A DNA stretch of 64,000 nucleotides from Gemmatimonadota bacterium. Lineage in GTDB: Bacteria; Gemmatimonadota; Gemmatimonadetes; Gemmatimonadales; Gemmatimonadaceae. Position 1 is the first letter of the stretch. Each line of letters opens with the position of its first letter. The position numbers were made by a program, and so were the translations under genes. The stretch spans positions 248,001 through 312,000 of the forward strand of contig JACPFW010000015.1 of NCBI GenBank assembly GCA_016182795.1. The letters are read 5' to 3'. Below, piece after piece: positions 26,310-36,746 of this stretch. Below the pieces are notes generated by a model. That model was not told the origin of the DNA. It was given only the letters and a program-made list of their open reading frames with translations, and ran no database searches.

Positions 26310-28066
26310 CGCCGCCAACGGAAGACACGCCGTATCGCCTTCCACCACCGCACCCAGCGGGTGGCGCGCCGTTCCTGCCGCGCCAGCTCGCGCGTGAGGT
26401 CGCGCCACTCGCGCCGCATCGTGGCCGCGTCGCGGAACCGGCGTTCGGGCTCGGGCGACAGCGCCTTGCGCAGCCAGTTTGCGAGTTCAGGCGGGAACTC
26501 GCTGAGATCGACCGTACCGGCGAGCTGCTGCGCGAGAATCATGCGCGCATCGCCGCCGCCAAACGGCAGGCGGCCGGTGAGCGCAAAGACGACGACGCCG
26601 GCCACGGCGAACAGATCGGCCTGCACGCCCTGCGCCTCGCCGAGCAGCTGCTCGGGCGCGGCGAAGGCCGGGGTGCCCGAGGCGCCCATCTTGTCCTCAC
26701 CGAGCGCGTTGGCGATGCCGAAGTCCGAGAGCCGCCAGTGCCGGTAGCGGTCGATGAGCACGTTCTCGGGCTTGATGTCGCGGTGGATGATGCCGTTGGC
26801 GTGCGCCTGGCCGAGGCCGTCGAGGATGGCGTCGACCTGCGATGCGATCTCGGCGACCGAGCGCGGTCCCTGGCGGGCGACCAGATCGGCCACCGAGCCC
26901 TCCTCCTGCACCTCCATGATGTACCACGACACGTCGCCTTTGGAATCCCACGAGTAGATGGGGACGATGGCCGGGTGCTTGAGCTGCGCGGCGAGGCGCG
27001 CTTCGCGGCGGAAGCGCGCCAAAGCGTCTTCGTTACGCGCGATGGCGGGGTGGAGCATCTTGAGCGCCACGTCGCGTTCGAGCGAGAGGTCGCGCACGCG
27101 CCACACGGATCCGAACTGCCCCGTGCCGAGCGGGGCGATGACTTCGTAGTCGTCGCCGGTGGCCCACCGCAGGCGGTCTTCCTCGGAGAGGGCCCGGTAC
27201 TCGCCGGAGGCCTGATCGACCCCGACGAGTAGCGGCGACCCCGTGCCCGAGATGCGCTCGATCTGGCGCAGCATGGCCGCGAGGTTGAAGAAGCGGTCGC
27301 CCGGTTCGGGGGCGAGGGCGCGGTCGATGAGATCGGCAACACTGGCCGGCACCTCGGGGCGCACATACCGAATGGGCGGCGCTTCCTCGCGCGGCGGGAG
27401 TTCGCCGGTGAGAATGGCAAAGCAGACGGCGCCGAGTTGCCACTGGTCGCTGGCCGGCGTTGGTTGCCACGCCCCCGTGGCAAGCTCGTGCGGCATCGGC
27501 ACCCACTGCGGGTCGGGGCGCAGGCCACCGGGCACCTCATCGGGCGACACGGCCCACTGCCAGCCGAGCACATACAGCCGCCCGGCCGGCGTGGTGTAGA
27601 TGTTGTCCGGCGACACCGCGCCGTGCGTGGCGCCCGCGTCGTGCAGGTACGCCAGCGCAGAGCCCGCGGCGCGCAGGACGCGCAGCATGTATGGCACCGT
27701 CTCGGTGCCGATGCGGCGCAGACGCGCGCCGACCGTTTCGCCAGCCACCCAGCGCCGCAAATAGCCCGGGCCGCGACGGCTCTCGCGGTATCGACGCCAG
27801 TAGTGGTACGTCGTGGGGATGTTGGGATGGTTGCGGTGCGCGAGCTGCCTGGCTTCGGCGAACAGCCAGTTCTCGTGCAGCGGATCCGGCGCCGTCACCA
27901 GCGCCAGCGGCCGCTCGAAGGCATCGATCACCTGCATCGCGTGCCGATGCGGGGTGAAGACGCCGTCGTCGCCCCAGCGCCAACCGGGCGGCAGCTCCCA
28001 CCGATCAAGGTGCGGCGGTATCCCGTTCAGGCGCTTTTGCGGTGGGGTGGTGGAGAAGACGTTCAT
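26306..28066 (-). CDS. Ser/Thr protein kinase with N-terminal pseudokinase domain
   Basis: 586 residues with two kinase-like folds. The first (about 35-275) has a kinase layout but lacks key residues: the catalytic loop reads THGAVSPDN (147-155) with no HRD Asp, and the DFG position reads LGW. I judge it a pseudokinase. The second (about 308-560) is complete: glycine loop LGTGQFGSVW, Lys336, HRDIKPEN (428-435), DFG (448-450) and the APE-like AAPEQ. There is no transmembrane helix, so it is soluble. A basic Arg/Trp-rich C-terminal tail (RWVRWWKAIRRVFRWRR) might bind membrane. It is transcribed 16 bp downstream of a large histidine kinase, suggesting joint signalling. Confidence 0.9.
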   Translation of the reverse strand: MNVFSTTPPQKRLNGIPPHLDRWELPPGWRWGDDGVFTPHRHAMQVIDAFERPLALVTAPDPLHENWLFAEARQLAHRNHPNIPTTYHYWRRYRESRRGPGYLRRWVAGETVGARLRRIGTETVPYMLRVLRAAGSALAYLHDAGATHGAVSPDNIYTTPAGRLYVLGWQWAVSPDEVPGGLRPDPQWVPMPHELATGAWQPTPASDQWQLGAVCFAILTGELPPREEAPPIRYVRPEVPASVADLIDRALAPEPGDRFFNLAAMLRQIERISGTGSPLLVGVDQASGEYRALSEEDRLRWATGDDYEVIAPLGTGQFGSVWRVRDLSLERDVALKMLHPAIARNEDALARFRREARLAAQLKHPAIVPIYSWDSKGDVSWYIMEVQEEGSVADLVARQGPRSVAEIASQVDAILDGLGQAHANGIIHRDIKPENVLIDRYRHWRLSDFGIANALGEDKMGASGTPAFAAPEQLLGEAQGVQADLFAVAGVVVFALTGRLPFGGGDARMILAQQLAGTVDLSEFPPELANWLRKALSPEPERRFRDAATMRREWRDLTRELARQERRATRWVRWWKAIRRVFRWRR

Positions 28067-28082
28067 GGAAGCATCAAATGTG

Positions 28083-31000
28083 TCAGGCCGCGCCTTTGCC
28101 GACTAGGCGAATGGTCACGGACGTCCCCTCTCCGGGGGCGCTGACGACCTCGATTGCCCCGCCCCACCCTTCGATGAGGCGGCGACTGATGGCGAGGCCG
28201 AGTCCGCTGCCGCTGGTGCGCGTGGAGAAATGGGGCTCGAAGATGCGCGGCAGCACGTCGGCAGCGATTCCGTGGCCGTCGTCGCGCACGGCAATGCGCA
28301 CCGACCCTTCACCCTTGCCCAGCGTGACGTGCACGTGCTTCGCGCCGGCGTGCCGCGCGTTCTCGAGCACGTTGAGCAGCACCTCGCGCAGTTCGGTTTC
28401 GCGCGCCATGGCCATGACCGACGCCGTGGCGCCGTTCACAAACCACTCCACGCCCCCCGCGCCCATCTGCTCGAGCCGCAGCACGTCGGTGAGAATGGCC
28501 GCGACGTCCACCGCGTCCGCCGGCGGCTGTTCCTCGGGAAGCGTCCCGTACCGGCTGAACGCGCGCGCGATTTCGTCGAGCCGGTCGATCTCGGCCAGCA
28601 TGCGCGCGACGTTCTCGTCGAGCACCTCGTCAAAGTCGACGCGTGCGTCGCGGCGCGCGCGGCGCAGGTGCTGCATGCCGAGGCGCATCGGCGTGAGCGG
28701 GTTCTTGATCTCGTGGGCCACTTGCCGCGCCATCTCGCCCCACGCCAACACGCGCTGCGCGCGGGCCAACTCGCTAAGGTCGTCGAGGGTGATCACCGCG
28801 CCGCGCGCGCCGCGCAGGAGACGCGTGAAGCGCACGTGCAGCTGCACGCCGCCCGGCCGTTCGATGTCGAACTCCTCGCCGTCGGCGCTGCCCGCGAGGA
28901 ACCGGCTGAGTCGGTCGGCCAGCTGGGCGTCCATCACGCTGTCTGCCGGCGCGCCGGGTGTCGCGCCGGCGGCGAGCAGCGCCACCGCGCGCGGATTGAT
29001 GAGCGAGATGCGCCCCTCGGCGTCGACGGCCACCACGCCGCTGGCGACGTCGCGCAGCACCGCGGCCAGCCGGCGTTCGGCGGCCTCGAGCGCGTCGCGG
29101 CTGGCGCCGAGGTCGGCGGCCATGCGGCGGAATGCGTCGAAGACCGGCTCGAACTCCACCGGCGGCCGCTCGCCCGGCAGCGGCTCGCGGACGCCGCCGG
29201 CGACGGCGAGCGCGCCGCGGCGCAGGGTGTCGATGGGGCGCGCAAACGTGCGCGCCGCGATGCCACTCAGCCAAAATGCCGCCAGCGCGCCGAGCGCGGT
29301 CACGACCAGCACCAGCATGGTCACGTCGCGCCGGCGGCGGTCGAGCGCAAGTTCGTCACTGCGCGCGGGCGCCGACAGCACGTAGCGCGCCCCGCTGGTG
29401 TCGATCACAGCGCGGTACCCAAAGCGCACCCGCGTACTGCCAACCCGTTCATCCATGCCGGCCAGCAGATCGTCGTTGTCGCCGAGGGCGCGCACCACGT
29501 CAGGGGGCAGCAGCCGGCCCACCGGCGCGAGCACGTCGTACAGCGGATCGCTCGTCTCCAAGAGCAGGCCGTCCGCATACAGGAGAAGGGGCGTGTCGAA
29601 ACGCGCCGCCGCCTCGCTGAGTTGCATGCTGTCGGGCGACGCCGCCACCTTCAGCGTCTCGCGAACCAGCAAGTCGCGCGTCTGCTGATCGTCCAACTGC
29701 AGTCGGCGATAGCTCCACGCCGCAAACCCGACCGCCGGCAGCACGAAGAACGCAAAGAGCGCGAGCGACAGCCGCAGTCGATACGACCGCGGCCAGCCTC
29801 GGACCCACAGGCGGAGCCAACGCTGTCCCGTACCCTCGGCCACGAACAGCAGGCCCCAGATGAGCGCCACGAGGAACAGGTCGGCCAAGACAAGCAGCGC
29901 GCCGCGCGGGGCGAGCACTTCGAGCCCGCGCAGGTCGATACGCGCGTGGACGCGCTCGGCGCCGGCATCGCCCACCGGCACGACCCAGTCGCCGTGCAGT
30001 TCATTGGCGCGGCGCGTCCAGCGCTCGGCATCGGTGGTCACCTCGCGATGGTCGCCGAGCTGGAGCGTGTACGGCGGCTCGCTGGTGGGCACTTCTCCGA
30101 GGCCGAGGAGGGCGATAAACGGATCGGCAGGCACGAGCCGTGTGCGCGGCGAGATCACCACGGTCGTCGCGCCGCCGTCGGCGTGCGGGACGGCGAGCAC
30201 CAACTGTGAGACGGGCGCGGCGGTCGTCTGCCGCAGCACCGGCTGGCGGAGGCGGAGCGCCTCGGCGGCGAACGCGTCGAGGCCGGTGGTGGAGCCGGGC
30301 GCCATGGCGACGCGCAGGTCGGCGACGGCGCGCCCGAGCGAGTCCCACGCCGTGAGTTCCGCGGGAAAGCCTGCCGCGCCCAGTTCGGTGGACGCGTAGC
30401 GCGCGAGCAGGCCGGCGCGGCTCGGCGGCGGTGGCTGCTGCACCAGCTCGACCGCCAATCGCTGCAGCAGGGCCGCGGCGTCGGGGTCGGCAACGCCAAG
30501 TCCGGCCACGTCGCGTTCGGCGAGCTGCACGCGCTGACGCACGGACGACGACCAGACCAGTGTCACGGCGCCGCAGGCGGCCACGAATGCGGTGCGCATT
30601 ACCGCGCGCCGGGCGCGACGCGCGATCGCGAGCGCGCCGATGGCCGCGATCCACAGCACCGGATACCACCCCGGCAGCCGCGCGGGCGCATCGAGCAGCA
30701 CGGGCGCCATCAGCGCGGACACGCCGGCGATCACCGGCGCCAGCCAGCCCGGCAGCCCGCGCCGCGCACCAAGTGCGGCCTGGCCGGCGGTGACGCCGAG
30801 CAGGAGCAGGGCGAATGCCACCATGAAGACCGACACCTGCCACGCGACCCACAGGTCCGTCGACGTTCCGCTTGCCGGCACGCGAATGCCGCGCGCGAGG
30901 TCGCGCAGCAGGAACGGCGTGACCGATGCCACGACGACGAGCAGGCCGACCCATATCCAGCGCGCCCGCAGGGTCGTGCGTCGACGCTGCGCGGCAAAGA

Positions 31001-32048
31001 GCGCCATCAGGGCCAGTGTGCCGACCATCGCCAGCGCCGCGACATTGGCCGACAGCGCTCCCAGCGTGGAGGTGTAGTACAGTCCGGCGTCGAACCAGCG
31101 CGAGAAATTGGAGTACGCGCCGAGCGGCAGGATGGCGACCGCCCCCGCCACGGTGGCGATGGTCAGCAGGCGGACCAGCACCGGATGCTCGCGCCGCCAA
31201 GCGGTGGCGATGAAGAGCAGCGCCAGCACGAGCAGGAGCGCGGCGCTGCGCAGGCGCGAGCGTTCCATGGTTTCGAGCGCCACCACCGCCGGCGGGGCGA
31301 CAATGGCGCGCACCGCGAGGACGGCGTCGCCTTCCACCGTGACGCGTCGAATAGAGTCGCCCGGAATGTCGGCGGGGCCGAACACGTAGCCAGCGATGCC
31401 AAGTGGCAGCGTGGCTGGCGCGTCGAGCGGAGTGGTGAGGTGATCAGCAGGCGGTTCGGCGTGCAGCAGCGCCGTGGCGATGACCGAGACGTCGCCGCGC
31501 GTCGCGGCCACGTAGAGCGAGAGATAGAACGGCGTGGCCATCACACCGTGCGGGCCGGGAAGCGAATCGACGGGGAGATGCAGTCGGCCGGCCCACGCCT
31601 CGGGGCGGCCGTCGCGCGCGCGCAGCACGGCCCGCTCGGGGTGTCCTCGAATCAGACGCTCCATGGCATCCCATCGCCCGGCGCTGCTGTCGGACCAGGT
31701 ACCGGCCGCCGCCGCGTCGGCGGCCTCGCGCAGTTCGGCGGCCGTCGTCTCGATGCGGCGCGCGAAGTCCTCGGTCGCGCGGTCGGCGGCCCGCCGACTC
31801 CACTCCGGCCAGTTGGCTTCGCGCCGCACGCGCTCGGCGCGCGCGATGATGCCCTCGCCCACGAGAAGGACGGCCATGGCCAGGAAGGCCAGTTCGCGTC
31901 CGCGACGGCGGCGGCCGCTCAACGCTGGAATCGCGATCAACACCGCCGCCCCGCACGCCCAGAGCCAGCCTGGCTGCAGCGTACGAATCCACGCGGCGGC
32001 CATCAGGACGATGGCGGCCGCCGATGGCATCCAAACCCAGCGCGGCAT
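28083..32048 (-). CDS. Large NtrY-like membrane sensor histidine kinase
   Basis: About 1321 residues from ATG 32048; the frame is open further upstream but that part resembles leader DNA. The N-terminal two-thirds is unusually large and membrane-rich: an initial pair of helices, a periplasmic segment, a cluster of about ten hydrophobic helices (about 260-560), a second extracytoplasmic domain, and a further helix pair before a HAMP region. A PAS-like domain follows (LAAVLRDVASGVVAVDAEGRI). The transmitter is complete: H-box VAHEIKNPLTPMR with phosphoacceptor His near 1112, N-box LNVLENARHA, and DDGHGI, FEPHFSTR, GSGLGL. NtrY-like kinases normally pair with an NtrC response regulator; none is adjacent. 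Confidence 0.88.
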   Translation of the reverse strand: MPRWVWMPSAAAIVLMAAAWIRTLQPGWLWACGAAVLIAIPALSGRRRRGRELAFLAMAVLLVGEGIIARAERVRREANWPEWSRRAADRATEDFARRIETTAAELREAADAAAAGTWSDSSAGRWDAMERLIRGHPERAVLRARDGRPEAWAGRLHLPVDSLPGPHGVMATPFYLSLYVAATRGDVSVIATALLHAEPPADHLTTPLDAPATLPLGIAGYVFGPADIPGDSIRRVTVEGDAVLAVRAIVAPPAVVALETMERSRLRSAALLLVLALLFIATAWRREHPVLVRLLTIATVAGAVAILPLGAYSNFSRWFDAGLYYTSTLGALSANVAALAMVGTLALMALFAAQRRRTTLRARWIWVGLLVVVASVTPFLLRDLARGIRVPASGTSTDLWVAWQVSVFMVAFALLLLGVTAGQAALGARRGLPGWLAPVIAGVSALMAPVLLDAPARLPGWYPVLWIAAIGALAIARRARRAVMRTAFVAACGAVTLVWSSSVRQRVQLAERDVAGLGVADPDAAALLQRLAVELVQQPPPPSRAGLLARYASTELGAAGFPAELTAWDSLGRAVADLRVAMAPGSTTGLDAFAAEALRLRQPVLRQTTAAPVSQLVLAVPHADGGATTVVISPRTRLVPADPFIALLGLGEVPTSEPPYTLQLGDHREVTTDAERWTRRANELHGDWVVPVGDAGAERVHARIDLRGLEVLAPRGALLVLADLFLVALIWGLLFVAEGTGQRWLRLWVRGWPRSYRLRLSLALFAFFVLPAVGFAAWSYRRLQLDDQQTRDLLVRETLKVAASPDSMQLSEAAARFDTPLLLYADGLLLETSDPLYDVLAPVGRLLPPDVVRALGDNDDLLAGMDERVGSTRVRFGYRAVIDTSGARYVLSAPARSDELALDRRRRDVTMLVLVVTALGALAAFWLSGIAARTFARPIDTLRRGALAVAGGVREPLPGERPPVEFEPVFDAFRRMAADLGASRDALEAAERRLAAVLRDVASGVVAVDAEGRISLINPRAVALLAAGATPGAPADSVMDAQLADRLSRFLAGSADGEEFDIERPGGVQLHVRFTRLLRGARGAVITLDDLSELARAQRVLAWGEMARQVAHEIKNPLTPMRLGMQHLRRARRDARVDFDEVLDENVARMLAEIDRLDEIARAFSRYGTLPEEQPPADAVDVAAILTDVLRLEQMGAGGVEWFVNGATASVMAMARETELREVLLNVLENARHAGAKHVHVTLGKGEGSVRIAVRDDGHGIAADVLPRIFEPHFSTRTSGSGLGLAISRRLIEGWGGAIEVVSAPGEGTSVTIRLVGKGAA

Positions 32049-32200
32049 GGTGCGCGCCCGGGTGGAGGCGTGGTCGGGAGCAGGCAGGTGGGGCGTAGTC
32101 ACTCGCGAGGATAATACCCCGCCGACGGCACGGGGGCGAACGAACGGCACCATTGGACAGATGCAGGGTAATGCGATTGGCTCTATCATTATAGTTGCCC

Positions 32201-32893
32201 ATGAATCGCCTCTTCTGTCTTGCCGCTTTCGTACTGACGGCCGTTCCACTGGCCGGGCAGACCACCATCCCCGATGATGGCAGTCTGTCCATCAGCCGCG
32301 CGGGCGACCGGATTGGGCGCGAGGACTTTTCCATCCGGCATGTCCCGACCACCTCGGGGGCGTTCGAGACCATGACGCGTGGCGTGGTGGTGACCGGCAC
32401 GCATCGCGTGACGATGGACCTGAGCGCCGACTCCACCGGCCTGCCGCTGCGATTTCAGTCGAAGACAGCCGACGACGGCCGCGCGACCAACTCGTTCCGC
32501 GCCGAAGTGATCGGCCGGCGCTTCAGCGCGCGTGCCATTCGTAACGCCGGCGAGTCGGCGCGCGAACTGATGCTCCCCCCCGGGACGCTGATCGTGGAGG
32601 ACGGCGTCTTCCACCCGCTGCAGTTCGTGGTGGCGCGCGGACCCGGCGTGGTCAGCGCGGTCGTGCCGTCGCGCGGCAGGGTGGTGTCGCTGACCGTCGA
32701 GGCCGGCGAAGCGGACCGCGTCTCCATCGCGCTGCAGTCGATCGAGGCCCGGCGGTTCATTGTGCGAGAGAGCGCGGCAGGCTCGGTGCGTGAAGTGTGG
32801 GTCGACGCCAATGGGCGTCTGCTCAAGGTCGCGATTCCGGCCCAGCAGATCGTGGCCGTCCGCGACGACGCGCCGCGCGCCCCGGCTCGCTAG
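32201..32893 (+). CDS. Exported protein of unknown function (DUF3108/DUF6134-like fold possible)
   Basis: 230 residues from ATG 32201 with a signal peptide (LFCLAAFVLTAVPLAGQ). The mature protein has alternating short beta strands: SISRAGDRIGREDFSIRH, TTGTHRVTMDLSADSTGLPLRFQSKT, then FIVRESAAGSVREVWVDANGRLLKVAIP at the C-terminus. The pattern of a parameter phrase ending in VWVDANGRLLKV occurs in proteins of the DUF3108 and DUF6134 types, which are thought to be periplasmic beta-barrel proteins. This is a resemblance, not a firm assignment. It is divergent from the histidine kinase; a near-leaderless start is possible because TATCAT lies 12 bp before the ATG. Confidence 0.7.
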   Translation: MNRLFCLAAFVLTAVPLAGQTTIPDDGSLSISRAGDRIGREDFSIRHVPTTSGAFETMTRGVVVTGTHRVTMDLSADSTGLPLRFQSKTADDGRATNSFRAEVIGRRFSARAIRNAGESARELMLPPGTLIVEDGVFHPLQFVVARGPGVVSAVVPSRGRVVSLTVEAGEADRVSIALQSIEARRFIVRESAAGSVREVWVDANGRLLKVAIPAQQIVAVRDDAPRAPAR

Positions 32894-32923
32894 TTCATCA
32901 TGCCTGATTCACCCGTCACGAGG

Positions 32924-32939
32924 GGTCCGCTGGCGGACC
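32924..32939. terminator. Possible terminator hairpin
   Basis: GGTCCGC and GCGGACC form a perfect 7-bp stem with a 2-base loop, flanked by GAGG and CCTCCC that extend it. It lies 31 bp after the stop of the exported protein and before the TolC gene. Confidence 0.45.
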
Positions 32940-33022
32940 GCCTCCCTTGTCGTGGCGTCTTGAAACTCCGCCCGCCGGGGGGCCGTATGTCCCCTCGGAC
33001 CTAACGATTGGATGCCCTGGAT

Positions 33023-34489
33023 ATGCGCCAACTACTGACCGCCCTTGTTGTTTCCGCAGTCGCCCTCACTGCCTCCGCACAGACGGCGCCGAGTACGCTG
33101 ACGCTTGACGACGCCGTGGGCATCGCCAAGAAGAACAACCCCGTGTACCAGCAGCAGCTCAGCGGCCGCACCCGCGCGGCCCTGGCCCTGCGCTCGGCGT
33201 ACGGCGCCTTCATGCCGAGCGCCGATGCCTCGTTCGGCACCGGCTACCGCCAGGGCAAGCAGGAGTTCTTCGGCGGCGTCGCGTTCGGCGCGACGTCGGA
33301 CATCATCTCCAGCAACTGGGGGCTGAACTTCAACGCCCGCATGTCGGCGGCGACGGTCTCCGAGGTGCGCCGCGCGCGCGCCAACATGGACGCCGCCGAA
33401 GCCGACGTGGCGGGGGCCGACGTGGCCCTGCGCGCGGCGGTCGTGACGCAATTCCTGACTGCCCTGCAGACCGAGGCCAGCGCCGCGCTGCAGGACTCCC
33501 TGCTCAAGAAGGTGCAGCTCGATCTCGAGCTGGCGAAGGCCAAGGCCGGGGTGGGCGCCGGCACGACGCTCGATGTGAAGCGCGCCGAGGTGGCAGTCGG
33601 GCAGCAGCAGGTGGCGGCGCTCAAGGCGCGCAACACGGCCGAGGTGGAGCAGCTCAAGCTGTTCCAGCAGCTAGGCGTCGCCCGTCCGGGCCCCGTGCAG
33701 TTGGTGCCGATGACAACGGCGACGGCGCCGACGTTTGAGCTGAGCGAACTGCTCGCCAACGCCCGCAAGAGCAACCCGACGCTGCAGGGCTACCAGTCGC
33801 GGCAGAACGCGGCGACGATGGGGGTGCGGTCGGCCAAGAGCGCCTACACGCCCACCGTGTCGCTGGGCGCGCAGCTCGGCGGCTACACGACGCAGTACAA
33901 GAACGACGATTACCTCGTGGCGCAGGCGCAGAACTCGGTGCTGGGAAGCCAGGCGAGCTGCTTCACGACCGACTCCATTCGCCGCGGCGCCGGGCTCAGC
34001 TCCATCAGCGCCCGGTGCAACGCCATGACCTTCACGCCGGCCATGGCGCAGGGCATCCGCGACGGCAACAAGACGTTCCCGTTCGACTTCACGTCGAGCC
34101 CTTACAACCTGTCGCTCACCGTGTCCCTGCCGCTGTTCGACCGGTTCGGACGCGAGCAGCGGCTGCAGGAAGCGCAGATCGCCCGCGACAACGCGCGGTA
34201 CGACGTGCGCAAGCAGGAACTGCAGCTGACCGCCGACGTGACGTCGGCGTGGACGTCGCTGCAGGCGGCGTACCGCACCGTGGGGCTCCAGGAGCAGAAC
34301 GCGGCGGCCGCGCAGGAAGCGCTCACGCTGGCGCAGGAGCGCTACCGAGTGGGCGCCAGCAGCTTTGTGGAACTGGTGCAGGCCCGCAACGATTATGAAC
34401 GGGCGTCCACCGATCGCATTGGCGCCATCTATGACTACCATCGTGCCTGGGCCGCGCTGGAAAACGCGGTGGGCCGTCCCCTCCGCTAA
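33023..34489 (+). CDS. TolC-family outer-membrane efflux protein
   Basis: 488 residues from ATG 33023, with signal peptide (LLTALVVSAVALTASAQ). TolC-family features are clear: two long helical repeats, each with the Leu/Ala heptads and coiled coils of the periplasmic tunnel (VAGADVALRAAVVTQFLTALQ; VRKQELQLTADVTSAWTSLQ), and the characteristic RYRVGASSFVELVQARNDYERA near the C-terminus. Trimers form a channel through the outer membrane and a periplasmic barrel. A loop in the middle (about residues 310-370) has two Cys and is longer than usual. It is the first gene of an efflux operon, with the adaptor starting 12 bp downstream. Confidence 0.92.
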   Translation: MRQLLTALVVSAVALTASAQTAPSTLTLDDAVGIAKKNNPVYQQQLSGRTRAALALRSAYGAFMPSADASFGTGYRQGKQEFFGGVAFGATSDIISSNWGLNFNARMSAATVSEVRRARANMDAAEADVAGADVALRAAVVTQFLTALQTEASAALQDSLLKKVQLDLELAKAKAGVGAGTTLDVKRAEVAVGQQQVAALKARNTAEVEQLKLFQQLGVARPGPVQLVPMTTATAPTFELSELLANARKSNPTLQGYQSRQNAATMGVRSAKSAYTPTVSLGAQLGGYTTQYKNDDYLVAQAQNSVLGSQASCFTTDSIRRGAGLSSISARCNAMTFTPAMAQGIRDGNKTFPFDFTSSPYNLSLTVSLPLFDRFGREQRLQEAQIARDNARYDVRKQELQLTADVTSAWTSLQAAYRTVGLQEQNAAAAQEALTLAQERYRVGASSFVELVQARNDYERASTDRIGAIYDYHRAWAALENAVGRPLR

Positions 34490-34501
34490 CAGAGACAGAC
34501 C

Positions 34502-35772
34502 ATGACCAAGCAAACCAAGTGGATCCTTATCGGCGTCGGCGTGGTGGCAGTGGGCGGCCTCGGCTACCTGCAGATGCAGAAGGCCAAGAAGAAGGGGACT
34601 GAGGTGCGCGTGGAGAAGGTGCAGAAGCGCGACCTCGTGGCGTCGGTCACGGCCAGCGGCCAGGTAACCCCGCGCACTAAGGTGGACCTCTCCGCCGACA
34701 TCACCGGCAAGATCGTGGCGCTGAACGTCAAGATGGGCGACATGGTCAAGAAGGGGCAGCTGCTGCTCCAGATCGACCCGCAGCAGTTTGAGAGCCAGGT
34801 TCAGCGCGCCGAAGCCGCACTGGCCAACTCGCGCGCGCGGCTGGCGCAGGCCAATGCCAACCTCCTGCAGGCGCAGAAGAACTACCAGCGCTCGTCGGAC
34901 ATCCGGAAGGCCAACCCCACGCTCATCAGCGACGAGCAGATCGAGCAGCTCAAGACGACCTATGAGGTCAACCAGGCGTTGCTCGAGGCCGCCCAGCAGG
35001 ACGTGAAGCAGGGCGAGGCGACACTCAAGGATGCGCGCTGGCAGCTGTCGCGCACCAACATCTACGCCCCGATGTCCGGACGCGTGACGCGGCTGAACGT
35101 CGAGAATGGCGAGACCGCCGTGCAGGGGACGTTCAACAAGGACGCCGCGACGTTGATGACCATCGCCGACATGAGCGTGCTCGAGACCAAGGTGAAGGTC
35201 GACGAGACCGACGTGTCGCGCATCTCGCTGGGCGACTCGGCGGTGATCCAGATCGACGCCTTCCCGGACACCACGTTCATCGGGAAGGTGGCCGAGATCT
35301 CGCAGAGTTCGGTGAAGGGCGCGACGACGACGACCGGCGACCAGGCGATCGACTATGAGGTGAAGATCCGCCTCGTCAATCCGCCCACCGACACGCGGCA
35401 GGACTTCTCGGCGACGGCCAAGGTGATCACCGACACGCGCACGCAGGTGCTGGCGATCCCGATCATCGCGCTGACGGTCCGCGAGAACGAGGAACTCAAG
35501 AGCACCGACTCGGTGCCCAACTCCAAGGCCCCGGCCAAGCAGGTGGGGAAGAAGGACGTGGAGGGGGTCTTCGTGGTGGACGGGGCTAACAAAGTGACGT
35601 TCCGGCCCGTAAAGGTAGGGATCGCGGGCGAGAAGTTCTTTGAGGTACTTTCCGGGGTCAAGGACGGCGACCGGATCGTGGGCGGCACGTACCAGGCCAT
35701 CCGCGAACTCAAGGACGGCGCCATTGTGAAGGAAGCCAAGCAACCGGAGCAGAAGCCCGGGGAGAAGAAGTC

Positions 35773-35776
<4 letters not shown>
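34502..35776 (+). CDS. MacA-like periplasmic adaptor protein (HlyD/RND family)
   Basis: 424 residues. One N-terminal transmembrane helix ([17 protein letters not shown]) anchors it in the inner membrane. Then come the first half of the lipoyl domain ([28 protein letters not shown]), a long alpha-helical hairpin (about 95-190, [24 protein letters not shown]), the second lipoyl half ([26 protein letters not shown]), a beta-barrel domain, and a membrane-proximal domain ending in [19 protein letters not shown]. The order is that of MacA, which links a MacB ABC transporter to TolC. Its start follows TolC by 12 bp; its stop overlaps the ATPase gene by 4 bp. Confidence 0.92.
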
Positions 35777-36591
<815 letters not shown>

Positions 36592-36651
36592 TTCAAGATT
36601 TGGACTCAGGATTGCGATTACCGATTGCGATTTAGGATTTCGATGGACGAT

Positions 36652-36675
36652 GGCGGCCTCCCGTGGGGGGCCGCC
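36652..36675. terminator. Possible terminator hairpin
   Basis: GGCGGCC(TC) pairs with GGGGCCGCC around a short loop, in the 155-bp gap between the ATPase and the first permease. The same gap holds a short duplicated stretch GATTGCGATT at 36612-36630. It suggests partial transcription separation of the permeases from the ATPase. Confidence 0.45.
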
Positions 36676-36746
36676 TCGTGCGTTGTACCCCTCTGCGATG
36701 ACGGCCGCGGAGGAAACTCTGCACTGCCCCGCCCCGTAGTGAGCCC

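Noticed and set aside
28230-30209. 659-codon plus-strand open frame under the histidine kinase
   Set aside because: The minus strand has H-, N- and G-boxes in order; the plus-strand frame has no domain.
33671-35743. 690-codon minus-strand open frame under the TolC and adaptor genes
   Set aside because: Both plus-strand genes have full domain patterns and signals; the antisense translation is low-complexity Arg/His/Leu.
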